From assembly GCA_910589415.1 (NCBI GenBank), contig OU342630.1, positions 81,030,186 to 81,094,185 on the forward strand: DNA of 64,000 nt, given 5' to 3'. A program made the position numbers and the translations under genes. Shown here one piece after another: positions 46,937-57,418 of this stretch; positions within the stretch are counted from its first letter, which is position 1; each line of letters starts with the position of its first letter. This DNA comes from Malachius bipustulatus. Its lineage: Eukaryota > Arthropoda > Insecta > Coleoptera > Melyridae. Under the pieces are notes generated by a model. The model saw only the letters and a list, made by a program, of their open reading frames with translations. It did not search any database and had not been told where the DNA came from.

Positions 46937-47310
46937 TTAATCACTTTTGCCATCAAGTTTTTCCCCGCCATCAAGCGGATGATGCTTCCTGATGTGCACC
47001 CCCAAATTTCCCTTCTGTTTTGCCCTGTACGGGCAATAATTGCATTGGAACATGGGCTCTTTGCCGCCACATTCAACTTGCTCGTGTCTGCGCATCGTGG
47101 ACTTCCAGCGGTATCTCTTTCCGCAGTGCCTACAAGCGTACTGGGAGTCGGTGCTGTACCCCGGCCGGACGCCACTGTGCGACACTATCCGGAATTTCCG
47201 CATCGACTGACCGTTTACGTTACGACGCTTGTGGACCGCGGCCGGATTTTTCAGCATTCTATCTAGAGTAGGCGGAAGCAATATTTTATCGAACTCTAAA
47301 AATTCGGCCA
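46937..47310 (-). CDS. lola: lola-like alternative terminal zinc-finger exon (longest; CGGKEP type)
   Basis: The acceptor TTTTCTTTTCAG is followed by TG-GCC-GAA, in the same phase as the other exons. The ~124-residue product has a ~55-residue basic lead (FDKILLPPTLDRMLKNPA ... RKFRIVSHSGVRPGYSTDSQ), then the C2HC finger YACRHCGKRYRWKSTMRRH with C after EQVE, the linker GGKEP with a double Gly, and the C2H2 finger FQCNYCPYRAKQKGNLGVH with H after IRKH or nearby, ending HPLDGGEKLDGKSD. YRWKST..RRHE..ECGGKEP and K(Q)KGNLGVH(I/V)RKHH are hallmark phrases of one known Lola isoform type, which makes this the strongest family identification. It is the exon nearest the missing common 5' exons. Confidence 0.93.
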
Positions 47311-48780
47311 CTGAAAAGAAAATTTTATTTGGTCAAATAAAAGAACAAAAAATTAAAATTAAAATTAGCTGAACATGAAACAAAAGCGAGAGTATTATGT
47401 ACAACAGTGGTAGTGTTTTTCATGAACCAATGTGTGGAATTAATATTATTATTATTCACAATTTTGTTAGTAGAACCAAACAAGAAAGAAATGTAAGGTG
47501 TCAAATAAAAAAAAATAAAAAACTTCACATGTCGTTGTATTAACAATTGGAAACATTTCTTCTGAAAAAAATTATTATTATAATAAGAAAGTCTTCAATA
47601 TTATACATATAAAAATGTAGATCGTCAATATTCTGTACTTAGTTACACATACATACCCATTACAGCAGGGAAGATGTAATTCCAATTATTTTAGTGGACA
47701 CCTTCTGTCTCAAAGAAGTGTTCAAAAGGCGTGGCCTTGATCCCACTAGAACAAGGCAGGACAGAAATAGACGTATGATGATTCACCAAGCTTTCGAAAA
47801 CTCTTCAGGACCAAATTATCAATGTGCTGGATAAATGACAGAGACTGATCAAAAATTGAACCCTAATCGTTTAATTGACACGCTGCTGGAGACGTGTCCA
47901 TAGTAGGGTAGTCTGCTAGCTTCCTCCACATTTTTCAGCATTCGAAATCGGCAAAGACGACAAAGGGCACTCTCAACTGTTTCTGATAATTTTCGAATTT
48001 AAAAAAATTACAAGGGTTTATTATTATAGTAGATAGTGCTTTCCTCCAGTGCAAAGAAGTATCACGGTAGCATGTCCAGTCGTGCTATTTGTTTCCATTA
48101 TTTGTGTCTGGCAAATATCTCCACCGAACGGAAATATTGCAAACAGGAATCGGAAGAGAAATATTTTACCATCATGTTTTGAAATGATTCGCGACAAACT
48201 CAGAATGTAGCGAAAATGTTACATGACTTCTGAGTTATCTATCAGTAACAAATTTAAATGTAGGCCGCGTTTGCGTGCTCAACCATCATTGAGATTGTAC
48301 ACATAATATAGGCAATCAAAAGGGAAACATCTCACATTTCTTAACAGGCGGTCGTGAAATGAAGATGCTTTCAACAAGAGGCATATATCAAAACAAATTT
48401 TAGATACTTTGTTTAATCATTAAAAAATAAAATGAAAATAATATAGAGCCAATATGCGAGCCCTGTAAGTAGATATACTATGAGAGTTCTGGCACAAAAA
48501 CGCGTGTATTTTCTTATGGAGCTCAAAGTTAGCGAAATCTTACCAAAAGTCTCTACTGCGCATGCGCGAACTTTAAATTAGTCACGAGGAGTCTATACTG
48601 GAATGATTTACTGCGCATATGTTAATGATTGTGTGTCTACACTGCTATCATCAATACAACTGCGAGGTTTGCAAGCTCGTCTGACCGAAGTATTTAAGCA
48701 GTGTGTATAATCCTTCGTAAAGGATATTTAAGGTTATTATGGAAAATATAGTTGAAACTCCAAGGATGCTACCCCCAGTA
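47311..48780. other. Non-coding stretch between lola-like exons and the palindrome
   Basis: No gene was recognised. CTGCGCATGCGCGAAC near 48,556 is a perfect NRF1-type palindrome with another TGCGCATATG near 48,612, which could mark a promoter. No TATA/initiator pair was identified with it. Confidence 0.35.
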
Positions 48781-48796
48781 ATTTATAGCTATTAAG

Positions 48797-48929
48797 CCCC
48801 TCGGAATTCAATGGCGCTACTCAGAGGCCCGAGGTAGGTAGCTGCAGAGCAAGGGCAGGTCGACCGTTAAGTATTTTAAGCCGATACGACCCCTCGGAAT
48901 TCAAAGGCGCTACACAGAGGCCCGAGGTA
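48797..48929. repeat. Two direct copies of a 40-bp CCCCTCGGAATTCAA repeat
   Basis: Copies at 48,797-48,836 and 48,890-48,929 (offset 93 bp) differ at two positions. Each begins CCCCTCGGAATTCAA and ends CAGAGGCCCGAGGTA, so CCTCGG and CCGAGG can pair as a hairpin within each copy. It lies left of the polymerase-bearing palindrome and may belong to its edge. Function unknown. Confidence 0.75.
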
Positions 48930-49208
48930 AACGGCTTTCCTCAAATGGGAAATTCCACGATCACACCAGTGTCAGTAGATTTCTGTCGAAATATATAGGC
49001 GTCGAATGTCACTATGGACCGAGCGCCACAGCCATATCGGTTATATGACTGCCCGACACATTTTGGATGATTTCTAGGAATGACCTGCCACTTCAACCAT
49101 GTTTAAAAGGAATGTAGGTTATGGAAAGTAGATCACTTAGCATTACCCAGGGTGCACCACGAGGAGGCGATCTACATTTACACCCCGCAATAAACAAAAT
49201 ACAGTGTA

Positions 49209-49473
49209 CTACTAATAACTATTTATTCAATATAAATTATATACATAAGTCAAATCAACATACAAGAAGAGGTGATAAGAATGATTAACTCAGGATACAA
49301 TAAAAAATTATAAACGTAAACAAAGTTTTATCAATACAGTTCATACATACTACTAATAATTATTATTTATATAATATAACTTTTATACAGAACATAAACT
49401 ATTATACAAGAAGAGGTGATAAGAATGATTAACTTAGAATACAATATAAAATTACAAATGTTAACAAGTTTTC
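49209..49473. repeat. Tandem duplication next to the polymerase stop codon
   Basis: CAAGAAGAGGTGATAAGAAT followed by GATTAACT(C/T)AG occurs at about 49,263 and 49,407 (offset 144 bp), with similar AT-rich flanks CTAATAATTATT. The second copy overlaps the last codons of the left polymerase gene. Confidence 0.8.
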
Positions 49474-52400
49474 CATAGTTTAGCGGGTATGACATCAATA
49501 TTATCATTTTTTCTCTTGCGGGTAGGATTCTGAGCAGATGCCCTAATAGAATAGTGTCCCCAAGGTAGTGTATCACAACTTCCATTTACAAGGTATCTTT
49601 TATTATCATGGGGGCTTAGGGCAATTTTGATATTAGTGATGCTAGAAACTTGATGCTTCTCACTTTTGATTAGCTTTTGCTCAACGGACTTTTCAGTTTG
49701 ATCACGCAAACACACCAAGTAGTCATCAAAAGAAATACGATTTTTAACTATATGATTCTTCACTCCCTTAGCCTTTTTAACACGGTCAAGCCCATCAACT
49801 CTGATAGCATACATTTTCGATCTCAAGCCAACAAATTCAGTCATTATTTTACCATTCATTTCATCTTTCATTAGGCCCAGCACTTTCTTATTGACTTGTG
49901 GAATGTTATAAATATTATCTCTGGGATAATCACTAGTATCAAATTTATCATGACAATCACGCTGAATAATATCATAGATATCAGGACACTCAGTCAAGTA
50001 AATAATGGAATCTGTATCTGTATAAGCAGCTCTACACTTATCAGCAAATAATAACTTCATGTAATCATAGTGGAACTCATAAATTTTAGTTTTTGATATA
50101 TCCAAAATACTCATTCCTACATAAATTGGCTTATTATAAAAGATATCAGTTTTGTTAAGTTCAATGGCGACCAAACTCTCATCAAAAATTACGCTATTTT
50201 TAAACTCTGGCTTAGCAATCAAAGCTTCAGCCCCATAGCGGCCCTGCCATTTTGTAACCAGTTTCACAACGCTATGTTTACGTATATTTTCCATCGTCTT
50301 GCCAAAAACGGCGTTGTTCATTAACTTAAATAAATTCTTTTCAAATTCGTTAGTGGCAGCGGTTCTAAGCTTAGTGTTGAGATCGATGTACATCTTGAGC
50401 CATGGGGATTGCTTGAATTCCAACAAGCAATGTATTTTCTTTAATTTTAATCCATGAGCTAGGGCTTGTTTTAAAGTGCGGTAGTGTATAACATACCGTG
50501 CTTTATCATACAACGTGGCTAAAAGCTTTTTATCCTTAAAACCTGGTGCAGATCGATGTTCAGGGCAAAAGGGAATATCGGAATGCAAATCATGCAAACT
50601 CATAGGATATTCCAAGTCCACCTCAAGAATATACCCCTTATCAGCATCATCATCAATACTCATAACATCAAAATTTTCAGGGTTCACCCAGTTAAACTCG
50701 CCATAAGGTAGATATTGTGACATAGCCCAACCATATTGGTTATTAATATCAAAATAAGTAAGATATTTACTAATCTCAGCCGTATTATAATCTGGCATAT
50801 ATTTGTTGTTAGATTTGGCATATCTAAGAGAGCATTGGCTGAGACCTCCCCGAATCCCACGTTCCACAAGCATCAACTTATCAATATCAGTCAATAATTC
50901 AAGAGTGATGTCAGTATGCTTTAACATACAATCCCAAGTATATCCAGGTAATGTAAAATAATGAGCAGGATCAAGCTTATAAATGCTTAAGCAGCTCCGA
51001 CGAAATTGCTCAAATACATCAGCAAGTAACATAACATCAGTCTTGAGATATAAGTCCGAGTATTCCCCGAGATTTTTACAATTAAATGTATTCCACACAT
51101 GCAGAGCATGAGCATAATCCTCATCAGTTATATTGCTATCATTGAGCTTGTTATAAAAAACGGCTTTATCAGGAAGCTGTACCTCATTGAATTTATCATA
51201 ACAATTAAAGTAGTCATAGGGATAGACTCCTTTTCTTGTTAATAATTTCAAATTTGATGTATTAAGGAACTGTGATGAGAGTTCGGGAAATTCTTTCAAA
51301 TATGATGCCAGAGTGTCTAACCCGGAAGCCATGAAGCGAAAGGAGTCGATAAATCGAAATTTTATCATGTTATCATCGAGATGTTTAGTGAATGATATAT
51401 ATTTTTCTTTATTAATTGGTAAAACATTAACTCGTCCAGCTATATCAGCAGCTAAGTTTTTAATAATGAAATGAGAGTCATACCCGCTTAAGTTATGGAA
51501 CACAATAGGCACGGTGTGAGTATCTTGAAAATTGATGTTGCAGGCCTCGTGCGCAGGTCCTCGAAAATTAGTTTTACCACCCATGTCATTATTTCCAGAA
51601 GCCAAGTGAAAATGATCTCGTACCTTTTTATCTTCAGAAGTGAAAGGTTTCTCACATATATAGCAGTGTGTAGCATTATTATAGTACGATTGCTCATCTA
51701 GAGTGAGCGGATCTATGGGTATGGGGCACAGAAAGACTGTTTCCAAATCTTCAGCGAAATTCTTGAGCTCATTTGTAAACCAGCATATACAATCTTTGCC
51801 GCGGTATGATCGATAGAACGATAATGAGTCATCATACGAACACTTCACATAATATGCAATGCTACATGGTTGATGCTTCTGATATTTATTCTTAACATCA
51901 CATGGCTCTAGCAGGCACTCCAGGTCAGCGTAGACGATGAATGGGGCCCTTATTTTGTTCTTGAAGTTTTTAAACTGAACATATTTATTTTCTTCAGTGG
52001 GCAAAGTTATTTTACTGTCGTTCATTTTGATGCAGTCATCATAATGCTTATCTCTGCCAGATTCTGTATGAAAGTAATGTAGACAACGGTCACAGAAGTA
52101 CTTCATACCATTATGCTTACTTAGCTGCATTGACAATAAGCGAGATAGATTTTTCACCCAAACATAATGATAGGTTGGAGTCACCTCGCAATCTTCATTA
52201 TACTGATCTGGAAAAAGTAGCAAATTCACATGCTTCACTCTTTTGTTTTTAGTTAGGAAACAAGGCTCAACAGTGTAACTTTTTTTAATCTTCTTCAGAA
52301 TGTAAACATTGATGGATATATCATTCTGTTTCTCAAACCGAGGAATTTGATTTGAGGTCATCGGGAACTGAAGTCCGGTTAAGTTCAAAACTTTGCTTGG

Positions 52401-53213
52401 GTGAGGATACTTTGATGTGCGTTGTGGATTCTCCTCAGCAGGGTAGATAGCTGAAACTACTGACCACGCAAAGCACAAATTATCGTCATTACGCACATTA
52501 ACACACGCATGCTTCTTCTGAACTAGAGGTGGAAGCTCTATGTATGATGACCCCAGTTGGGGTGTGAATTTGTTTATATTGACTTGTAAATTTATTATTC
52601 TAGATAACGCCCACCCGCTGTCTCTTTCCTGGAATTCTTCAAGTTCGTTCAAGACAGGCTGCTGAATATTATCATTGAACCACTTTAACAAGTCATCCCC
52701 TTGATTTATCGGAATATTCTTCGTATTGAGATACTTAAAGTCATATATTTGTTCATCATTTTTTCGAACAGTGAATTCACCGCAAAATACGGTATTCACT
52801 TTAATGAATTTATTTTTCTTAAGTTCGCCCAATATTCTTCTATTGAAGATCACAGCAGCATCATCCAAAAATTTCTTTGGGTCAGTATGTTTTAAGTTTG
52901 TAATAACACTAGTTCTAATGCGGCTATTGAATGCAGCGTCGGAATCCTCCCACCTCACTCGATCTCTGGCTGTCTCTTTTCTAGGTTTATAACCTGCTCC
53001 CACTTTCTTAAGATTATTATATAAAGTCTTGAAACTCTTCACTTGTCCGATTGCTGTAAGCAGCTTCTGCTTTTCACCAACACCACCAGCTTTACTTAAC
53101 AAATAAGTAAAACTGCGAATAGTTTGATTACATTTTTTTAATCCGGAAGCTATATCAGGGTTATTACTGAAGAGTTCAGTCTTAATTTCCATAACAATTG
53201 ATGCCGGAACCAT
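49461..53213 (-). CDS. Protein-primed family B DNA polymerase (Polinton/Maverick/adintovirus type), left-arm copy
   Basis: A complete 1,250-residue frame. I take ATG at 53,213 (context GACAATGG). The open frame extends nine codons further to a GTG that is unlikely to be used. Seen motifs, counted from this Met: a C2HC zinc motif CDRC..H..C at 374-394; exonuclease I YADLE (D430, E432); an endonuclease-VII-like knot CYIC..RDHFH..RGPAHEACN at about 517-559; exonuclease II NLSGYDSHF (D579); exonuclease III YLKTD (722-726); polymerase A DINNQYGWAM (D822); polymerase B KLMNNAVFGK (about 963-972); polymerase C YTDTDS (D1066, D1068); GLRSKMY near 1,130. These are the residues for 3'-5' proofreading and nucleotide addition in protein-primed polymerases. 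No stop or shift was seen, so the copy may be functional. No capsid, ATPase, protease or integrase gene was recognised nearby. Confidence 0.93.
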   Translation of the reverse strand: MVPASIVMEIKTELFSNNPDIASGLKKCNQTIRSFTYLLSKAGGVGEKQKLLTAIGQVKSFKTLYNNLKKVGAGYKPRKETARDRVRWEDSDAAFNSRIRTSVITNLKHTDPKKFLDDAAVIFNRRILGELKKNKFIKVNTVFCGEFTVRKNDEQIYDFKYLNTKNIPINQGDDLLKWFNDNIQQPVLNELEEFQERDSGWALSRIINLQVNINKFTPQLGSSYIELPPLVQKKHACVNVRNDDNLCFAWSVVSAIYPAEENPQRTSKYPHPSKVLNLTGLQFPMTSNQIPRFEKQNDISINVYILKKIKKSYTVEPCFLTKNKRVKHVNLLLFPDQYNEDCEVTPTYHYVWVKNLSRLLSMQLSKHNGMKYFCDRCLHYFHTESGRDKHYDDCIKMNDSKITLPTEENKYVQFKNFKNKIRAPFIVYADLECLLEPCDVKNKYQKHQPCSIAYYVKCSYDDSLSFYRSYRGKDCICWFTNELKNFAEDLETVFLCPIPIDPLTLDEQSYYNNATHCYICEKPFTSEDKKVRDHFHLASGNNDMGGKTNFRGPAHEACNINFQDTHTVPIVFHNLSGYDSHFIIKNLAADIAGRVNVLPINKEKYISFTKHLDDNMIKFRFIDSFRFMASGLDTLASYLKEFPELSSQFLNTSNLKLLTRKGVYPYDYFNCYDKFNEVQLPDKAVFYNKLNDSNITDEDYAHALHVWNTFNCKNLGEYSDLYLKTDVMLLADVFEQFRRSCLSIYKLDPAHYFTLPGYTWDCMLKHTDITLELLTDIDKLMLVERGIRGGLSQCSLRYAKSNNKYMPDYNTAEISKYLTYFDINNQYGWAMSQYLPYGEFNWVNPENFDVMSIDDDADKGYILEVDLEYPMSLHDLHSDIPFCPEHRSAPGFKDKKLLATLYDKARYVIHYRTLKQALAHGLKLKKIHCLLEFKQSPWLKMYIDLNTKLRTAATNEFEKNLFKLMNNAVFGKTMENIRKHSVVKLVTKWQGRYGAEALIAKPEFKNSVIFDESLVAIELNKTDIFYNKPIYVGMSILDISKTKIYEFHYDYMKLLFADKCRAAYTDTDSIIYLTECPDIYDIIQRDCHDKFDTSDYPRDNIYNIPQVNKKVLGLMKDEMNGKIMTEFVGLRSKMYAIRVDGLDRVKKAKGVKNHIVKNRISFDDYLVCLRDQTEKSVEQKLIKSEKHQVSSITNIKIALSPHDNKRYLVNGSCDTLPWGHYSIRASAQNPTRKRKNDNIDVIPAKLWKTC

Positions 53214-53254
53214 TGTCGCTGAGTTGGAACGTCTGCACACCTCAAGAACTGCTA

Positions 53255-53780
53255 CTGAAAATGGTGCTCTTGAGAACTTAGTAGAGTATTTATTTATTAT
53301 ACTCTAGCCTTGGAACTGGATGATGGAAGCAGGTGACAGATGTAATCATACAGCAACAGGTGAGATCTGTAAAAAATGATCAAAATTTGTAATGAAATGC
53401 AATAAATACCTTCCTGTCTCCCAAATATAATTAGGATTATCATAACAACATCAAAATTCCATGCCCCAAAACCACCCCTTCTATGCATCAACTGGCATAG
53501 CCATAATCATTTAATTAAAATAATTTTAAACATTTTTATTTTTTTTTTTACATTAATACTAAAAACATTCTAGCATACTATAGATCATGACTACGCAATC
53601 ACACGAAAGCCCAAGCGCAATAAATATACGCTAATCTAGTCTGCAGATATATCACAACACTAACAAATTACATAATATTAAAAAATACAGTAAAATATCT
53701 CAATTTAATTTTTTTCACGTTTATTAATCAGATCGGTCACCGGTTGACAGGTACCGGTAAAAGCAAAAGCAGGCTAAATA
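53255..53780. other. Left-arm polymerase upstream region
   Basis: Non-coding leader/intron region mirrored at 60,971-61,496. It includes GGTCACCGGTTGACAGGTAC near 53,736, ACCGGT motifs resembling the central array, adjacent to the outermost box. No gene was recognised. Confidence 0.5.
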
Positions 53781-54534
53781 TTCCAAGTCCAATAAAACAA
53801 TCACAAAAGACCATTTATCTCAAAACCGGTTCACATTAGCGGAAAAAATAAATCGAAAAAATACCCCCCGCTCCCCGTAACCCCGGTCGAATTTACAGTT
53901 TCTCAAAAGATGATTCTATTTAAATAAGTAGGTATTTTCTTACTCTACTATAAGTATTTTTACCATATAATAACATCTCATATTATTGATAATTACAAGT
54001 ATAATCAGAAAAATGAATGTCAAGTAATTATTTTTAACCAAATTCATAATGTAAAAAAGTAAAAAGCATCAGTCTCATAAAACTATTTTCCCTCCAGATT
54101 AAATAGGAAATTCAGATCTATTTTCCATAAGAATACATAAGAATTTCATGTCATTACTAGTATTCGAAGCAATAGTATGTAGATTTTCTAAGTCCAATAA
54201 AAAAATCACAAAAGGCCATTTATCTCAAAAACGGTCCACTTTAGCAAAAAAATAAATCGAAAAATCTCCCCTTCTGTACCTCTTGTCTTCTTTACATTAA
54301 CTTAACAACATGGGCCTATGCACAACCCTCTACCCTATATATTTCTACCCTTCAACCACCCTACATATCGGATAAAAATCATGAATTTTTTGTTCTAATC
54401 AGGTATTATTCAGGAAAAAGACGCCAATTATTATCATCAGACAAAGCCGTTATGGTAGAGAAATAAAAAATAAAATAAAATCAACCCCCTAAAATATTCA
54501 CCGCACCCATAGAACTAGCAATAAAAATATCGGT

Positions 54535-54670
54535 ACTCACCACCAATTATAGTTTCAAACTACACAGAATTTCACAACAGGATTAAGCACTGCGCCAAAC
54601 GAAAATAGCTTCAAAATAGCGAAACTTCAAAATAACTGAATTGATTTTAACTCGAACCCTTCTATATATA
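54535..54670 (-). promoter_or_regulatory. Left-arm cassette C
   Basis: Mirror of right-arm cassette C: TATATATAG beginning at 54,670, start A at 54,637, donor GTGAGT at 54,535-54,540, nearest to the left polymerase gene. Confidence 0.66.
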
Positions 54671-55625
54671 CCCTCGAGCAGAACCGAATATAGAACGAAA
54701 GTGGTGATTTATCAAAAAGACTCCTTGAAACGTGCAAGATGTACCTATTTCCCATAAGAATACATACAATTCACTCCATCGGTAGTATCTGAAGCAAAAA
54801 GTATGTACATTTTCTAAGTCCAATAAAAAAATTCACAAAAGGTCATTTATCTCAAAAACGGTCCACTTTAGCGAAAAAATAAATCAAAAAATCTCCCCTG
54901 TTGTACCCCTTGTCTTCTTTTCATTAACTTAACAACATGGGCCTATGCACAACCCTCAACCCTAAATATTTCTACCCTTCAACCGCCCCTCATATCAGAT
55001 AAAAATCATGAATTGTTCATGCTATAATCAGGTATTTTTCATAAAAAAAGACTCTACTTATTATTATCAGGCAAGGTACGTATGTTAAAGAAATTTAAAA
55101 AATATATCAACCCCTAAAATATTCACCATACCTCCCTAAAACTAGCAAAAAAAAAAACGATTTATCAAAAGATTCCTTCAAACTGCAAGATATCATACTT
55201 ATTGCCGATAAGGATGCATGCTGTTTACTCTAAAAGATATTTACTTGATATCTGAAACCAAAGTAACAAAATTTTCTAAGTCCAATAAAACAAATTCAAA
55301 AGACCGTATATCTCAAAAACGGTCCACTTTAGCGAAAAAATAAATCGAAAAATCTCCCCGTGAGCCTAAACCCCCTTGTCTGATTTGTACTCTCTTAACA
55401 ACATTAGCCTATGCGCAACCCTCTAGCCTCTATATTTCTACCCTTCAACCACCCCTCATATCGGATAAAAAGAATGAATTTTTTTTTGTTATGAAGGTAT
55501 TTTTCAGAAAAAAGACGCCAATTACTATCATCAGGCGAACTATTTATGCTAGAGAAGTTAAAAAAAAAATCAACCCCCTAAAAATATTTACCCCACCCAG
55601 ATAGAACTAGCAATAAAAATATCGG

Positions 55626-55762
55626 TACTCACCACCAATTATAGTTTCAAACTACACAGAATTTAACAACAGGATTAAGCACTGCGCCAAACGAAAATAG
55701 CTTCAAAATAGCGAAACTTCAAAATAACTGAATCGATTTCAACTCGAACCCTTCTATATATA
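55626..55762 (-). promoter_or_regulatory. Left-arm cassette B
   Basis: Mirror of right-arm cassette B: TATATATAG beginning at 55,762, start A at 55,729, donor GTGAGT beginning at 55,631, reading toward the left polymerase gene. Confidence 0.66.
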
Positions 55763-56252
55763 CCCTCGAGCAGAACCGAATATAAAACGAAAGTGATGAT
55801 TTATCATAAAGACTCCTTGAAACGTACAAGATGTACCTATTTCCCATAAGAATACATACAATTCACTCCATCGGTAGTATCTGAAGCAAAAAGTATGTGC
55901 ATTTTCTAAGTCCAATAAAAAAATTCATAAAAGGTCATTTATCTCAAAAACGGTCCACTTTAGCGAAAAAATAAATCGAAAAATCTCCCCTGTTGTACCC
56001 CTTGTCTGCTTTTAACTTTCTTAACAACATGAGCCGATGTACAACCCTCTACCATAAACATTTCTACCCTTCAACCACCCCTCGTATCAGATAAAATTTT
56101 TTATTTTTTTGCTATGATCAGATATTTTTTCAGAAAAGGAAAAACTTATTATCATGATGCAAAGGTCCGTATGTTGGAGAAATTTAAAAATATACATCAA
56201 CCCCTAAAATATTCACCACACCCCCCCTAAAACTAGCAATAAAATAATACAT

Positions 56253-56370
56253 ACTTACCACCAATAGTTTTGAGCTACACAGGAACTAAACAACAGATTA
56301 AGTCGGTACTTTACTATATGAAAACTACAAAATAACTGAATCGCTGTCGACTCGGACCCTTCCATATATA
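56253..56370 (-). promoter_or_regulatory. Left-arm cassette A
   Basis: Mirror of the right-arm cassette A: start A at 56,337 and donor GTAAGT at 56,253-56,258 (minus sense). Upstream of the TATA box the left arm reads TGCTCAAGGGTATATATGG where the right reads TGCTCAAGGATATATATGG, a single base difference between the arms at the TATA edge. Confidence 0.65.
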
Positions 56371-56563
56371 CCCTTGAGCAGCACCGAATTTATACGGAAA
56401 GTAGCGATTTATCAAAAAGACTCCTTGAAACGTGCAAGATGTACTTATTTCCGACAAGAACACGATAATATTATTATTAAACTAAAAGATATTTACTTAA
56501 TAATATCTGAAGCAAAAGTAAAATTTTTTCTAAGTCCAATAAAAAAATTCACAAAAGACCATT

Positions 56564-56947
56564 CGCTCACCGGCTGCAATAGTGGCACAACTCAAAAATC
56601 CTTAAAATCGCTCTAACTGTTGCATCAAATGTTAAATTTAATACTCTTCCTTGCAACAAAACTGGCAGAAAATTAGGTATCATAGATTTCCCGATATGGC
56701 GAATTTGTCACTACTTAAGCATTTTAACAATTTCTGCTTCTAAGTCGGACCAATGCACATTTTCAGTATGCCACTGACTTTGTAGGAGGATGTCTTGTTG
56801 TGTACGTACAATAGTGGCACTTTTGATTTGTGCCGGTATAGTACGAGTTTTATTATTTGATATAAATTTTTATTTATAAATCTTTAAAGTCAAAATATCT
56901 CCAATATTACTATTTTTGAGTTGTGCCACTATTGCAGCCGGTGAGCG
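56564..56947. mobile_element. 384-bp MITE present only in the left arm
   Basis: Perfect 36-bp inverted repeats start CGCTCACCGGCTGCAATAGT (56,564) and end with the complement (56,947). Flanks are ATT and ATA, and the empty site preserved in the right arm reads GACCATATATCTC, so a 3-bp ATA duplication with one later change explains the 387-bp excess. No coding capacity. It cuts the innermost ~85-bp box. Confidence 0.92.
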
Positions 56948-57183
56948 ATATATCTCAAAAACGGCTCACTTTAGCGAAAAAATAAATTGAAAAATCTCCC
57001 CATGAGCTTATACCCCTTGTCTGATTTTTACTTTCTTAACAACATGGGCCTATACACAACCCTCAACTCGAAATATTTCTACCCTCAAACAACCCCATCA
57101 ACTGTAATATATGCAAAGATTTCAACTACGAATGCATATAATTGGAAAGGAGTGAGAGAATAATAATTACTTCCAATCAAATT

Positions 57184-57387
57184 TTATGACACAAAAACAT
57201 GATACATCACCCCTAAAACCATCAAACCCTTCTTATAACGATCGATACATATTAAATCGATTTTCATATGAGAATGTACAGGTAGCGGTACCAACAGCAT
57301 TATAAAGTCGTGAAGTTGAAATATTTCAAAACAGCAGCTAAATTTATGGCAAAATAAGAGTAAATTTTTTGGGCGAATAACCATCAT
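57184..57387 (-). CDS. Unidentified 67-codon open frame beside the central array (left copy)
   Basis: The frame starts MMVIRPKNLL and ends MYHVFVS. It is rich in Phe, Leu, Cys and His and could form one weak hydrophobic segment (FIMLLVPLPV). An identical frame exists on the right arm. No family was recognised. Its identity between arms follows from arm identity and is not evidence of selection, so it may be non-coding. Confidence 0.2.
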   Translation of the reverse strand: MMVIRPKNLLLFCHKFSCCFEIFQLHDFIMLLVPLPVHSHMKIDLICIDRYKKGLMVLGVMYHVFVS

Positions 57388-57418
57388 CTGCTATGTACTA
57401 AAATTCAAAACAAACCTG

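Larger units (their letters stand above)
53781..56999 (-). repeat. Six mirror copies of the ~85-bp box on the left arm
   Basis: Copies lie near 53,781-53,866, 54,183-54,268, 54,809-54,895, 55,271-55,356 and 55,901-55,987, plus the innermost copy, which is split by the insertion at 56,564-56,947. The outermost is the most diverged (AAAACCGGTTCACATTAGCG). Confidence 0.85.

Noticed and set aside
49461..53240. Polymerase start at position 53,240 (nine codons upstream of the ATG)
   Set aside because: The codon there is GTG. The in-frame ATG at 53,213 has a good context (GACAATGG) and lies after a consensus acceptor, so I used it.
57184..57387. Identity of the 67-codon frame on both arms as evidence for a real gene
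   Set aside because: The whole arms are nearly identical, so identity carries no information about coding selection.
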